A DNA stretch of 64,000 bases from Achromobacter pestifer (lineage in GTDB: Bacteria; Pseudomonadota; Gammaproteobacteria; Burkholderiales; Burkholderiaceae_B). Numbering within the stretch: the first letter of the stretch is position 1; each line of letters starts with the position of its first letter. This document shows, piece by piece, positions 52,601 through 61,574 of the stretch. The notes under the pieces were generated by a model. That model was not told where the DNA came from. It was given only the letters and a program-made list of their open reading frames with translations, and ran no database searches. Location of the stretch: assembly GCF_013267355.1 (NCBI RefSeq), contig NZ_CP053984.1, positions 27,398-91,397 on the forward strand. The letters run 5' to 3'. The translations under genes and the position numbers were made by a program.

Positions 52601-54369
52601 GCGTCGTCGTGGTAGCCGGCCGACAAGCGCCGCTCGCCGTTCGGGGTGGTCATGGTGCCCAGCGGCCCGACACCTTCAAAGGTGCGATGGACGGAATCCA
52701 CACGGCCAGGCTCTTGCAAGCCGCTGTAGGCAACCTCCCAGCCGTGTTTTTCGACCAGGGCCTGGAGCGTCAAATCGGAGTAGTGCTGCTCGGGCTGCTG
52801 CACCTGGGCCTGCTCTTGTTCCTGAACCTGCTTCTGCTCGAAGGCCAGCACGTAGTCGTGAATCTTCTCGGCGTCGGCAGCGGCGCGGAACACTTCCAGC
52901 GGCTCGTCTTGCAGGGCCTTGATCCAGGAACCGACATAGGCGGCGTGCTGGCCCGGATCGTGGCCGATGCCCAGCTCGTCGCCGACGATCATGGAAGCGA
53001 TCTCGGCGCGCAGCTCTTCCTTGGCGTACCCCTCGGAACCGAAGGGATGGGCCAGGTCGCGGTCAAGGCGGGACGGGTGGCCCGTCCAGTGGCCCAGCTC
53101 ATGCAGGGCGGTCGCGTAGTAGTTGTCGGCGGTGGGGAACTGGCCCCGGTCGGGAAGGTGGATGCTGTCGGTCGCGGGCCGGTAGAACGCGCGATCACCA
53201 GGCGCGTGCGTGATCGACGCACCGGACGCTTTCAGGATGTGCTCGGCGCGCTCGACGGCGCTCCAGGTCTGTTCCTTCTTCTGGATCGGCGGCAGGCCGT
53301 CGATCTGCTCGGCGTTGAACACCGTGGCGAAGAACACGCGCGGGCGTTCGAGCTGCACGGTTTCCTTGACCGGCTCGCCCTTCGCGTTGAGAACGGGCCG
53401 GCCGCTCTCATCGACCTTGTTCTGTTCCTCGCTGAACTTCCAGTATTGGACAGGCGTTCCCTTCTCGCCCTTGCGAACCTGCGCGCCCACGGCGGCGGCC
53501 TGCTTGTAGGTCATCCAACGGCCATCGCTGCGGCCCTGGGCCATCAAGTGAATGGCGTTGATGCCCTTGTACCGCTTGCCGGTGGTCGGGTTCATCGGCA
53601 GGTAGGCGTTCGGCTCGCCAGGCTCCCACGGCCGTTGCCACGGCGCGGTGCCTGCCTTGAGCTGCTCGATCAGTTTTTCGGCAACGACTTCATGAAATGG
53701 CTTCTTGGGTTCCATTGCTTCATCCCTTCGGAATAGTTCGTTGATCTGCGGAAAGGTCTGCTGCGTCCTGGAACGGTCGTGAAGGCCATCCGCGACCATG
53801 CACACGATGTTGTGCAGGTCGGCGACTTGCATGGGCCGCACGCGGGCGATGCAGGTTTCCATGAATGACTGCTGGCCGCGCTCCAGCACCTGGGCCTGGC
53901 CCGCGTGCTGGCCGGGCGCGATGCTTTCGCAATGCAGCGCCCAAACCTCTTCCGCGCGCACGTCCATCGAAGCGCCGGCATAGCGGCGGTTGATGTCCTC
54001 CCAGCGTGGTTTCAGGCTCGGTTCCTCGCGGGCGGCGATCAGGCCGTCCAGCAGGGCGCGTTTCTCGGCCGGCTTGAAGGTGTTGGCCCCGTAGTGGCCC
54101 AGCACTTCATGCCGCAGCGTCAGCACCAGGTCGGCGGCGTCGTCCATGTTCGCCAGGGGCACGTCCACGCGGCCACGGTAGGCCCGGCCGTTGTGGATCG
54201 TCTCCTTCGGGACATAGCCGCCCTTGAGGTCTGCCGGGACTTCTGCTGCCCGGTGGCCGTACAGCTCGCCGGTGTTGTCGCGGAACCGATAGGCCAGCTC
54301 CAGCGCGCCGGGATAGTCTCGGACGAACGCCAGGGTGACGGCTTGCGCCTCGGCCTGGTTGATCGGCAT
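49633..54369 (-). CDS. traC: DNA primase TraC with ArdC-like and zincin domains
   Basis: This 1578-residue protein is the IncP conjugative primase, made in the donor and passed to the recipient. Residues 1-200 include an HEVLGH zincin motif near 87-92. Residues 219-520 form an ArdC-like single-strand-binding and metalloprotease region (PFHEVVAEKLIEQLKAGTAP, HELGHWTGHPSRLD). Two DUF5710-type repeats follow (KQLGARWDRKEQSWYVPAG, KAAGALWDKAAKSWYAG). The C-terminal half ends with a Toprim primase (ALVIAEGYATAASLAEGLGH, IVIAGDDD). An internal ATG at 53715 could give a shorter second product, as IncP traC is known to do. Confidence 0.92.
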   Translation of the reverse strand: MPINQAEAQAVTLAFVRDYPGALELAYRFRDNTGELYGHRAAEVPADLKGGYVPKETIHNGRAYRGRVDVPLANMDDAADLVLTLRHEVLGHYGANTFKPAEKRALLDGLIAAREEPSLKPRWEDINRRYAGASMDVRAEEVWALHCESIAPGQHAGQAQVLERGQQSFMETCIARVRPMQVADLHNIVCMVADGLHDRSRTQQTFPQINELFRRDEAMEPKKPFHEVVAEKLIEQLKAGTAPWQRPWEPGEPNAYLPMNPTTGKRYKGINAIHLMAQGRSDGRWMTYKQAAAVGAQVRKGEKGTPVQYWKFSEEQNKVDESGRPVLNAKGEPVKETVQLERPRVFFATVFNAEQIDGLPPIQKKEQTWSAVERAEHILKASGASITHAPGDRAFYRPATDSIHLPDRGQFPTADNYYATALHELGHWTGHPSRLDRDLAHPFGSEGYAKEELRAEIASMIVGDELGIGHDPGQHAAYVGSWIKALQDEPLEVFRAAADAEKIHDYVLAFEQKQVQEQEQAQVQQPEQHYSDLTLQALVEKHGWEVAYSGLQEPGRVDSVHRTFEGVGPLGTMTTPNGERRLSAGYHDDAERRRYVTLKLGDQVIGDADGRDQKPEEIARQINAKAEQYADERRVKNGLEPIYSIASQQAEAQQLNDELREHGQEIVSHLDAQSRWADGERIFAFHEQDEQPHQVRSLAELESYAPDQLLALPALAQEQEAKPLSVAERTAEQHEAMKAADDAFQRELVRAYGENNAGDARYKTQHDDEAVQKAGDAFVAASNAWREAVRDARQTVASQEATMQVPQQTDQAEAWMLKHVELGTVGRALEGATLEQIDRALDVLDRMQPMNTQNEFWTRHELPYDLEPLEAKINDAIDHLVEERRPDAVVAATRLDLATGNTNSRERDRQAFHLAADDALGFPLPHDWTGEVRVVGVVERDGETRAADLATETPEAYHLYARKGEAQFGEDAFAYLTATRTLGEADELADRLALIDANSQTDEYEKATRLARVQEDRVRRDPNSTDEDISAAKEARKALEAKAFVAAEEAKNSQRVDDERGDSVEHQAPQEQRVAAADQQPAQASQATERQYISVPFKEKDEAKQLGARWDRKEQSWYVPAGVDAAPFAKWSQGAATPAVEAKPTQQAPEAQDGGQKAAQAVQQARQYLAVPYEQRNAAKAAGALWDKAAKSWYAGPRADMAKLEQWKPENVQAQQGPAMTPREEFAEAMRSAGLFTGSNAQGDHPIMDGKRHRVPVEGGKKGTLDGFYVGHLDGHPAGRIINNKTGTDITWKSKGYALSDQEKAKLQAEAAEKLAQRAAEQDKLQEATAQRVGRQMPDLVPVEQPTPYLQAKGIEAHAGVFTDREGQKTYIPAFDVDGKQWTMQYIQEDGTKRFAKDSKKEGCFHPVGGMDALAAAPALVIAEGYATAASLAEGLGHATVAAFDSGNLPHVARALREKFPDKPIVIAGDDDKAQEIERGHNPGRAKAEEAAKAVGGKAIFPIFAPGEQQANPKGFTDFNDLANKSELGRDGLKRQVGAAVGQVLIEEGRRQQQEQRQERAEKQQQQPERPRRAARIG

Positions 54370-54372
54370 GGG

Positions 54373-54771
54373 TTAGCCCTCCTGCGCCTTCTTGCGCGCG
54401 ATGGCCTCGTCCAGCGATTCGCCCGGCTTCCAGTCGTACAGCTCGCGGATGTTGGTCGTATTGACGAAGGGCGGAAGGTCGTCGCTCGGGCCGCCTTCGG
54501 TGATGAAGGCCGGGGCCTGGTCGTCGCCCTGCGAGGCCAGGGCCGCCAGGTCGTCGCCGCTCTCTGCGGCGTCCTGCTCGCTCAATGCGTCCTCCACGAA
54601 CGCGCCGGCGCGCTCGGCTTCCTCGGGGTCGAACTCGGCCTGGTAGCCGGGCGTCGCCGCGTCGGCCAGCTTCTCGCGCAGCGCGCCGGCGGCGGCCGCG
54701 TTGTCGTCAATGGCGGGCAGCTCGGGCAGCACGTCATCGGCCTGGGTGGTGTTTTGCTGGTTCATGGTCAT
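54373..54771 (-). CDS. traD: conjugal transfer protein TraD (IncP)
   Basis: This 132-residue acidic protein lies between traE and traC, where IncP plasmids have traD of about 130 residues. It contains [20 protein letters not shown] and a C-terminal [20 protein letters not shown]. IncP TraD is unrelated to the F-plasmid coupling protein of the same name and its function is unclear. Its stop lies 3 bases before the traC start. Confidence 0.88.
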   Translation of the reverse strand: MTMNQQNTTQADDVLPELPAIDDNAAAAGALREKLADAATPGYQAEFDPEEAERAGAFVEDALSEQDAAESGDDLAALASQGDDQAPAFITEGGPSDDLPPFVNTTNIRELYDWKPGESLDEAIARKKAQEG

Positions 54772-54789
54772 GCTCCTTCGTCTTGGTGG

Positions 54790-56850
54790 TTACTCGGCTG
54801 GGCCATTGCGGCCCTTGCTGTAGTCGGGCCGGCCTTTCAGGTCGGGATAGGTCTGCTTGCACGTGGGGAAGTTGCTGCATCCCCACCAGAATTGCCCCTT
54901 GCGCTTGGCCGGCCTGCGCGACAAGCCATTGCCGCAAGCCATGCACTTGTGCAGGGACGAAACCGGCGTGGCTTCCTTGCCGCCGGCGATGCTCACGGCT
55001 CCGCTGTTGGCCTTCGCCACCTGGTCGCGGATGAACGCCTCTTGCTTCGTAATGAAGGCGTCCAGGGCCGCCGTGCCCAGCTCGACGCCCTTCAACATGC
55101 GTTCGTAAAGGGCGGTCAGCACCGGGCTTCGCACCACCTCGGGCAGCGCGTCGATGACGCTGCGGCCCAGCGTCGTGCTGACGATCTGCTTGCCCTTGGT
55201 TTCCAGGAACTCGCGGCGTTTCAGCTCGGAAATGATGGATGCGCGCGTGGCGGACGTGCCGATGCCATCGCCTTCGCGCAGCATCTTCTTGTGCTCCGGG
55301 TCGCTCACGAACTTGTGGATGTTCTCCATCGCGCGAATCAGCGTGCCCTCGGTGAAGCGCGCCGGCGGCTTGGTTTTCGCATCGCGTCGGGTGGCCTCGG
55401 TGCAGGTCACACCGTCGCCTTGCTTCATCGGTGGCAGGGTCTGCGCGCCGTTCTCGTCGTCGCCTTCCTTGGCGTCCTCTTCGTCGGCCTGCTCGAACAC
55501 GTCACGCCAGCCGTTGCGCGTGACCACCTTGCCGGACGCGGCGAAGTTCTCGCCGGCGATCTCCACGCCGACCGTGGTTTGCATGTACTCGTGCAGCGGG
55601 TAGAACTGCGCCAGGTAGGCGCGGACGATCAGCTCGTAGATGTTGCGCTCGCGCTCGCTCAAGCCGGCCTTGCTGCCTTTCTGCATGGTCGGCACGATGC
55701 CGTGGTGGGCGGTGATCTTCGAGTCGTCCCACGTCTTGGACTTGATGCGCGGGTCGGCAGCATCGACCAGGCCGGCCAGCTCGGGGTTCACGTGCTTGAC
55801 GGCCTCCAGGACGCGCGGCGCGTCGGCGTGCTGCGACTCCGGCAGGTAGGCGCAGTCGGTGCGCGGGTAGCTGGTCAGCTTGTGCGTCTCGTAGAGCGCC
55901 TGGCAGGTGTTCAGCACGTCCTCGGCGCTGTACCCGTAGCGCGCGGACGCCAGCGCGGTAATGTCGGACAGCGCGAAGGCCAGCGGCTGGTTCTTCTTCT
56001 TGGCTTCCTGCTTGTAGGTGGCGATGGTGCCCGGCTGGCCCTTGACGGCGGCCACCAGGGCATCCGCGACGGCGGTATCAACAAGGCGGCCTTCGCTGTC
56101 CAGGCCGGCTTGATCTTCCTTCGCTTTCCAGGCGGCGGCGAAGCTGCCGCCGGCGTGCTCGACCACGGCCTTGATGGTGTGGTACGGCACCGGCTTGAAC
56201 GCCTCGATCTCGCGGTCGCGGCCGACAACAAGCGCGAGCGTCGGGGTCTGCACGCGGCCCACGGTCAGCAGGGCGCGCGAACCGCCGCGCTGCGCCCGCA
56301 GGGTGTAGGCGCGACTTAGGTTCATGCCGATCAGCCAGTCGGCCCGCTGCCGCCCGCGTGCGGCATCGGCCCAGCCCTTGTACGTGGTGTTTTCCTTCAA
56401 GGCGGCCAGGCCGCGCTTGACGGAAACCGAATCCTGGGCAGACACCCAAAAGCGGCGCGCCGGCTTGCTGCTCTTGAAGTGCTCCAGCACTTCATCGACC
56501 AGCAACTGGCCTTCACGGTCGGGGTCGCCGGCGTTGACGATCTCCTTGGCTTCTTTCAGCAGCTTGCCGATCACGGCGAGCTGCTTCTTGGCATCGTCCT
56601 TCGGGTGAAGAACCCACGTCTGCGGGATGATGGGCAGCTCATCGACGCGCCATAGCTTCTTGCCTGATTTGCCGGTCGGCACGTCATCGGGCGTGTACTC
56701 GTCCGGGTCGGCCTGCTCCAGCATGTGCCCAAAGCACCAGGTCACTTTGTCGCCGCCGCACTCGATGAAGCCGTCGCCCTTGCCGGTGATGCCCAGCTCG
56801 CCGGCGATGGCTTTTGCGACGGATGGTTTTTCCGCGATGAACAGTCGCAT
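54790..56850 (-). CDS. traE: type IA topoisomerase III TraE
   Basis: This 686-residue protein has an N-terminal Toprim domain (MRLFIAEKPSVAKAIAGELG, GDPDREGQLLVDEVL), the active-site tyrosine in KLTSYPRTDCAYLPE and a C-terminal zinc ribbon (KCMACGNGLSRRPAKRKGQF ... CSNFPTCKQTYPD). It resembles TopB and is the TraE of IncP Tra1 regions; it is not essential for transfer in characterised plasmids. It lies between traF and traD. Confidence 0.93.
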   Translation of the reverse strand: MRLFIAEKPSVAKAIAGELGITGKGDGFIECGGDKVTWCFGHMLEQADPDEYTPDDVPTGKSGKKLWRVDELPIIPQTWVLHPKDDAKKQLAVIGKLLKEAKEIVNAGDPDREGQLLVDEVLEHFKSSKPARRFWVSAQDSVSVKRGLAALKENTTYKGWADAARGRQRADWLIGMNLSRAYTLRAQRGGSRALLTVGRVQTPTLALVVGRDREIEAFKPVPYHTIKAVVEHAGGSFAAAWKAKEDQAGLDSEGRLVDTAVADALVAAVKGQPGTIATYKQEAKKKNQPLAFALSDITALASARYGYSAEDVLNTCQALYETHKLTSYPRTDCAYLPESQHADAPRVLEAVKHVNPELAGLVDAADPRIKSKTWDDSKITAHHGIVPTMQKGSKAGLSERERNIYELIVRAYLAQFYPLHEYMQTTVGVEIAGENFAASGKVVTRNGWRDVFEQADEEDAKEGDDENGAQTLPPMKQGDGVTCTEATRRDAKTKPPARFTEGTLIRAMENIHKFVSDPEHKKMLREGDGIGTSATRASIISELKRREFLETKGKQIVSTTLGRSVIDALPEVVRSPVLTALYERMLKGVELGTAALDAFITKQEAFIRDQVAKANSGAVSIAGGKEATPVSSLHKCMACGNGLSRRPAKRKGQFWWGCSNFPTCKQTYPDLKGRPDYSKGRNGPAE

Positions 56851-56864
56851 GGTGGTTTCCTCCC

Positions 56865-57401
56865 CTACCAGGTGATGACCGGACGGATCACGGTCTGAAC
56901 TTGAGAACGATTGATCGGGCCGAAGTAGCGGCCGTCGAAAGACGTGTCGCTCACGTCCGACATAAGCAGCAGCTCGGCATTGCCCAGCGTGTAGGTGCTG
57001 GCCTGGAAGCGCGGCAAGGGCCGACCGGACTTGTCGGCCTGGATGGGCTTGCTATGTGGCAGCAGCTCGCCATTGACGCGCACGCCGTCATCGGCCACCG
57101 ATACGGCATCGTCTTTAGCGGCTAAAACGCGCTTCATCATGTAGCCGTAGTCGCCTGGGCAGAACCCGGCCCCGATGTAGCCCCTTTCCTTGGCGTCATC
57201 GAACACGCCGACCTTCGGCGGGCACCAAAGCACGTAAGCGCCCCGCTCCACCGGCGCGCTGCTCGTCCAGTACAGGCCGACCGGAATGCTCTTGGTGGTG
57301 TTGATGCGGGCACCGGCGGCATAGCTGCCGGCGGCCAGCACCAGGGCGGCCAGGCCGGCGACGGCTACGCCTTTCGTGATGCGTTTCAGGATGCGGCTCA
57401 T
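56865..57401 (-). CDS. traF: TraF peptidase (pilin cyclase, S26 family)
   Basis: This 178-residue protein has an N-terminal membrane helix (GVAVAGLAALVLAAGSYAAG) and a signal-peptidase-like core with the serine in NTTKSIPVGLYW and the lysine in YGYMMKRVLAAKDD. In RP4 the homologue of equal length cyclises the TrbC pilin. Its ATG overlaps the traG stop (ATGA). An internal KorB-type operator occurs within the gene. Confidence 0.93.
   Translation of the reverse strand: MSRILKRITKGVAVAGLAALVLAAGSYAAGARINTTKSIPVGLYWTSSAPVERGAYVLWCPPKVGVFDDAKERGYIGAGFCPGDYGYMMKRVLAAKDDAVSVADDGVRVNGELLPHSKPIQADKSGRPLPRFQASTYTLGNAELLLMSDVSDTSFDGRYFGPINRSQVQTVIRPVITW
57114..57126. promoter_or_regulatory. KorB operator inside traF
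   Basis: The 13-base palindrome TTTAGCGGCTAAA is a perfect match to the IncP KorB operator TTTAGCSGCTAAA. It lies inside traF far from a promoter, as some KorB sites do, and may act in partitioning or long-range repression. Confidence 0.82.
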
Positions 57402-59302
57402 ATCGTGATGCCCTCCCCTGCCTCGACAACCTGGCGCAGCCGGTCGGTGGCCTTCGGCGCGGGGATCGAGGCCCGCGCCTGAAACACCGGGTCTTTGAAG
57501 TACAGCGGCTGCTTGCCGTAGATGGCGGGGTAGCCCGCGACGTAGATCACCATGTCGCCGGCTTCCTCGATCTCGCCCTTGTCGTTCTTCTTCGGCCCCG
57601 GCATCCGCAGGCATTCATCGGGCGTCAGCAAGGGGCGCTGCACTTCCTGGTAGGTGCGCGACACCTGGCCCAGCATCGCCGCCGTGCGGCGGCCGCTGGT
57701 CGTGATCTGCTCCTTCACCACGGTGGTCTGCCCGGTCAGTCGGGACAGGTGTTCGGCTGTCTCGACGCGGTTGGGCGGGTAGGCGTTCTGCACGTGGCAG
57801 TTCGACGTGATGCTTTCGTCGTGGCCGTAGCCCGTCTCGCGGCTTCGGAGCTGGTTAATGTCCTGGCAAATCAGGTAGCACTTGATGCCGTAGCCGGCGA
57901 CGAAGGCCAGCGACTCTTGCATGATTTCGAGCTTCCCGAGGCTCGGGAACTCGTCCAGCATCATCAGCAGCCGGTGCTTGTAGTGGGCCACCGGCCGGCC
58001 GTTCTCGAAGTCCATCTTGTCGGCCAGCAGGCGCACGATCATGTTCACCATGACGCGCACCAGCGGCCGCAGGCGGGCCTTGTCGTTGGGCTGCGTGACG
58101 ATGTACAGGCTCACCGGGTCGTCGGAGTGCATCAGGTCTTTGATGCGGAAGTCCGACCGGCTCACGCTGCGCGCCACCACTGGATCGCGGTACAGGGCCA
58201 AATAGGATTTGGCCGTGGACAGCACCGATCCGGCTTCTTCCTCTGGCCGATCCATCATGTCGCGGGCGGCCGATCCGATGGCGTGGTGGTTCTGACCGTC
58301 CACGTGCCCGTAGGTGGTCATTTCCATCCATAGCTCGCCAATGTCCCGGTTCGGGTCGGCCAGCATGGCATCGACCGATGGCAGCGTGGCCGTGCCGCCG
58401 TCGTTCCTGGCCTTGTAGAGCGCGTGCAGGATGACGCCGACCAGGAGCGCGAAGGCGGTCTTTTGCCAGTGGGAATCCAGGCCCTTGCCGTCCGGGTCAA
58501 CTATCAAAGTTGCTAGGTTCTGCACGTCGCCGACTTCGGCCTCGGTGCCGACGCGGATTTCGTCCAGCGGGTTCCAGCACACGCCGCCCGAGCTGCTGGC
58601 CGGCTCGAAGCGCAGCACCTTGTTCTTCGCGTGCTTCTGCCGCCAGCCGGCGGTCAGCGCCCACAACTCGCCCTTCAAGTCGGTGATGACGCTGCTTGCG
58701 CCCCACGAAAGCAGCGTCGGCACCACCAGGCCGACGCCCTTGCCGCTTCGCGTCGGCGCGTAGGTCAGCACGTGCTCGGGGCCGCTGTGCCGCAGGTAGT
58801 AGAAATTGCCGTCCTTGTCCTGCCAGCCGCCGACATAGACGCCGGTGGCGGTGGGTGCGTCCTTGCCGGTCACGATCTCCAGGACGTTCCGCTCGCGCGG
58901 CAGCAGGCCGGCCGCCTGAATGTCCTTCTTTTCGGCCCAGCGGGCCGAACCGTGCAGGTATTCGTTCGCCTTCGAGCTGTTGGACGTGACGACTTTCGCC
59001 ACGGCCACACCCAGCAGGCCCACGGTGGCAGTCACCATGCCGATGCTGCCGGCCCGCATGATCTCGTCGGGGTACTGGCTGTACCACTTCGCCGACCAGT
59101 TCAGGATCGACCAGGGCGCGTACACGTGCCCGAGGTTGGCCCCGAGGCTCGCGTGATACTGGAACGTGTAGGCGAAGAACTGTGTCGCGGCCTGGAGGCC
59201 GCCGACCAGGGACACCCCGCCGAGGATCGGCAGCAACTTGCTGGGCTTCGGCTTCGCGCTGCGAACCTGCGGCCCCACGGCGTTGTTCATCTTTATTTTC
59301 AT
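57398..59302 (-). CDS. traG: type IV coupling protein TraG
   Basis: This 634-residue VirD4-type ATPase has N-terminal membrane segments, a Walker A motif in YAPTRSGKGVGLVVPTLLSW and a Walker B segment LLMMLDEFPSLGKL. It links the relaxosome to the mating-pair channel at the inner membrane. Length matches RP4 TraG. It overlaps traI and traF by four bases each, so the block is translationally coupled. Confidence 0.95.
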   Translation of the reverse strand: MKIKMNNAVGPQVRSAKPKPSKLLPILGGVSLVGGLQAATQFFAYTFQYHASLGANLGHVYAPWSILNWSAKWYSQYPDEIMRAGSIGMVTATVGLLGVAVAKVVTSNSSKANEYLHGSARWAEKKDIQAAGLLPRERNVLEIVTGKDAPTATGVYVGGWQDKDGNFYYLRHSGPEHVLTYAPTRSGKGVGLVVPTLLSWGASSVITDLKGELWALTAGWRQKHAKNKVLRFEPASSSGGVCWNPLDEIRVGTEAEVGDVQNLATLIVDPDGKGLDSHWQKTAFALLVGVILHALYKARNDGGTATLPSVDAMLADPNRDIGELWMEMTTYGHVDGQNHHAIGSAARDMMDRPEEEAGSVLSTAKSYLALYRDPVVARSVSRSDFRIKDLMHSDDPVSLYIVTQPNDKARLRPLVRVMVNMIVRLLADKMDFENGRPVAHYKHRLLMMLDEFPSLGKLEIMQESLAFVAGYGIKCYLICQDINQLRSRETGYGHDESITSNCHVQNAYPPNRVETAEHLSRLTGQTTVVKEQITTSGRRTAAMLGQVSRTYQEVQRPLLTPDECLRMPGPKKNDKGEIEEAGDMVIYVAGYPAIYGKQPLYFKDPVFQARASIPAPKATDRLRQVVEAGEGITI

Positions 59303-61557
59303 CTACTCCTACCTTTCGACGTTTTGATGGAGCCTTTTGGCGTGATCGTCACGGCATCGCCGACCGCGATGCGCGACATGCGCCGGGCCGTGGCCTGGTC
59401 AATGGGCATCACCATGACCTCATCGCCTCGTTTCAACAGGGCCAGCGCCTGGCCCTCGATGTTGCGGACACCCTCGAAAGCAAGGCCACCTTCACCGGCA
59501 GTATATCGCGCGTGCTTCGGTATATCGAAACCTTTCGAGCGTTTCGACTCGCGTTCGGCGATGTATTTATCCGCCGCCGCGAGGCCCGGCGGGGCCGCTG
59601 CTACTCCTGATCCTGGCCGAGAAATATCCCGTCGCAGTTGGTGATCTGGTTGGGTTCCTTGCTGCTCCAGGTGACGAGGAACATCACGCGGCAATAGCAC
59701 TTCACTTCCGCCGGCGATGCGAACCACACCGAGTTGGGACAGTGTTCGCAAACGGTGCTGGCTTTGGGGCGGCGGGACTCGTCCAATGCGTCCAATGTCG
59801 GGCTTCCGGTGGACGGCTCCGGCGTGAACGCCGGCGGTGCCGGCTCGCCCGCCACCTGGTCGCCCGAAGCCTGCTCGGGCGACGGCGATGGGTCGGGCAG
59901 CGTCGTCGTGGGTAGCGGCGCGCTGTCCAGGGCCGCCAGGGCCGCGTCCAGCTCGTCCTCGATGCTCTGCGGGTCGCTGGTCGGCTCGCTCGGTTCGGTC
60001 GGGTCGCTCATGGGTGTTCTCCTTCTTCAATAGCGCAAGCCGCCGGCTCTCCAGGGCCGGATCGGCGAACGTGATGGGTAGCTGGGAATCAACGGCCGCG
60101 CGAATGATCTGCGCCTGAAACTGCGTGGTGCCGTTGACGGTGATGCGGCTGCCGTAGCGTTCCATCGCCAGCCGTAGAGCTTCTTGCAAGCCCTCGCGCG
60201 TGGCCTCGCGCGAGACTTGCAGCTTGTCGCCATCGTCCCGAACGGCCGTCAGGCCGGCGCGGAAGATGATGGTGCCCTTCTTGGTGATGTTGTCCGTCAC
60301 CGGGGCATGGCCGGGGCGCGGATCGCCCCGGCCCTGGATGGTGTTGCCTTTCAAGCCCTGCGCCGCCTCGCGGGCGCGCAGGGCGGTCAACGCCTCCGCG
60401 TTGCCGTGGGTCGCTTCCTTCTTGAGCCAGTCGGCCCACGTGCGGCGGCTGTGGCTGTCGTAGAGGGCCTGGCGGTCTTGCTGGTACTGCTTGTTGATCG
60501 CCTGGATTTCGTCGCGCAGGGCCTTGCTGGCCTGGGCATACAGCAGCTTCTTGTTCGGGCCGCTCTCGCCGATCACCTTGATCGTCGCGCGGCGCAGGCG
60601 GCCGGAACGCTTCGCGGCCTCGACCAGCCGATCCTTGCGCCGGCGGGCCTGCTCCAGCGCCTGCCCACGTGTCGCGGTCAAGGTCTGCTGCTCGGCCTTG
60701 TACCGGGCGTACAGCTCGACCGTGTTCACGCGCAAGCGGATCGGGTCTTTCTGGTACTGCCGCTTCGCTTTGGTTCGTGTCTGCCGTTCGGGCGAAGCCT
60801 CGAACGGGCCAAGCCGCGCCTCCAGCTTCGGCTTGGAAAGGTCGCGGGCTAGGGTGCTCGCCTTGACCATCGTTCCGTCGCCGGCCTCGATCACCAGGCC
60901 GTTCGCACGCTCGCGCAGTTCCAGGCCGTTGTCGCGCATGACCTGGTGCAGCTCCTGCCAGGACTGCGCGCCCTTGATCTCGTCCAGGCATTCCCGCTTG
61001 ATCCAGCCGACCAGGCTTTCCACGCCCGCGTGCTGCTCCATGTCGGCCGCCCTGCCCTCGGCACCGCGCTGGCGTGGTTCGTGGTTGTCCCGCTCCAGCC
61101 CGTAGTCGCGCTCCAGGGCCGTGCAAAGCTCGGCCAGCGCCCGATGCGAGTAGTACGGCTCGTGCATCGTGTTCCGGGTCGGGTGAATCTTGTTGATGGC
61201 GATGTGGATGTGCAGGTTGTCGGTGTCGTTGTGAACGGCACTGACGCGCTGGTGTTCGCCGTAACCCAGCCCGGCGCAGATACGTTCCTCAATCGCCCGC
61301 AGGGTGTCGGCGCTGGGCTGCTCGCCGGCCCGGAAGCTGACGATCAGGTGATAGGTCTTGTCGCCCTTGGCCCGCGTGTTCGTGTGCTGGGTCGCCAGAA
61401 CCTCGGTGATGGCGTCCTGCACGGACACGGCATCGCAGTTCGTGATCTGCACCTGGCCCAGCCGGTGATCCTTGCTCTGCGCGTCGGTGACGTAGTTCAC
61501 CAGGCCGGCGAAGTCGGACTTGCCCAGCGAGCGCATGGGTACGTGCTTGGCGATCAT
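59299..61557 (-). CDS. traI: relaxase TraI
   Basis: This 752-residue protein is the IncP (MOBP) relaxase. The catalytic tyrosine is Tyr22 in SDFAGLVNYVTDAQSKDHRL. The metal-binding histidines are in DTDNLHIHIAINKIHP. It nicks oriT with TraJ and leads the strand into the recipient. A separate gene, traH, is nested in the 3' part in a different frame. The start ATG follows a gap of 34 bases after traJ containing a KorB-type site. Confidence 0.95.
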   Translation of the reverse strand: MIAKHVPMRSLGKSDFAGLVNYVTDAQSKDHRLGQVQITNCDAVSVQDAITEVLATQHTNTRAKGDKTYHLIVSFRAGEQPSADTLRAIEERICAGLGYGEHQRVSAVHNDTDNLHIHIAINKIHPTRNTMHEPYYSHRALAELCTALERDYGLERDNHEPRQRGAEGRAADMEQHAGVESLVGWIKRECLDEIKGAQSWQELHQVMRDNGLELRERANGLVIEAGDGTMVKASTLARDLSKPKLEARLGPFEASPERQTRTKAKRQYQKDPIRLRVNTVELYARYKAEQQTLTATRGQALEQARRRKDRLVEAAKRSGRLRRATIKVIGESGPNKKLLYAQASKALRDEIQAINKQYQQDRQALYDSHSRRTWADWLKKEATHGNAEALTALRAREAAQGLKGNTIQGRGDPRPGHAPVTDNITKKGTIIFRAGLTAVRDDGDKLQVSREATREGLQEALRLAMERYGSRITVNGTTQFQAQIIRAAVDSQLPITFADPALESRRLALLKKENTHERPDRTERADQRPAEHRGRAGRGPGGPGQRAATHDDAARPIAVARAGFGRPGGGRAGTAGVHAGAVHRKPDIGRIGRVPPPQSQHRLRTLSQLGVVRIAGGSEVLLPRDVPRHLEQQGTQPDHQLRRDISRPGSGVAAAPPGLAAADKYIAERESKRSKGFDIPKHARYTAGEGGLAFEGVRNIEGQALALLKRGDEVMVMPIDQATARRMSRIAVGDAVTITPKGSIKTSKGRSR
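59601..60011 (-). CDS. traH: TraH, nested within traI
   Basis: This 136-residue protein is encoded entirely inside traI in another frame, the arrangement known in RK2. It is very acidic at the start (MSDPTEPSEPTSDPQSIEDE) and ends with a cysteine-containing segment (CEHCPNSVWFASPAEVKCYC). RK2 TraH stabilises the relaxosome at oriT. An AAGGAGAAC site precedes the ATG. Confidence 0.82.
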   Translation of the reverse strand: MSDPTEPSEPTSDPQSIEDELDAALAALDSAPLPTTTLPDPSPSPEQASGDQVAGEPAPPAFTPEPSTGSPTLDALDESRRPKASTVCEHCPNSVWFASPAEVKCYCRVMFLVTWSSKEPNQITNCDGIFLGQDQE

Positions 61558-61574
61558 CGGCCAGCCCCTGGCTT

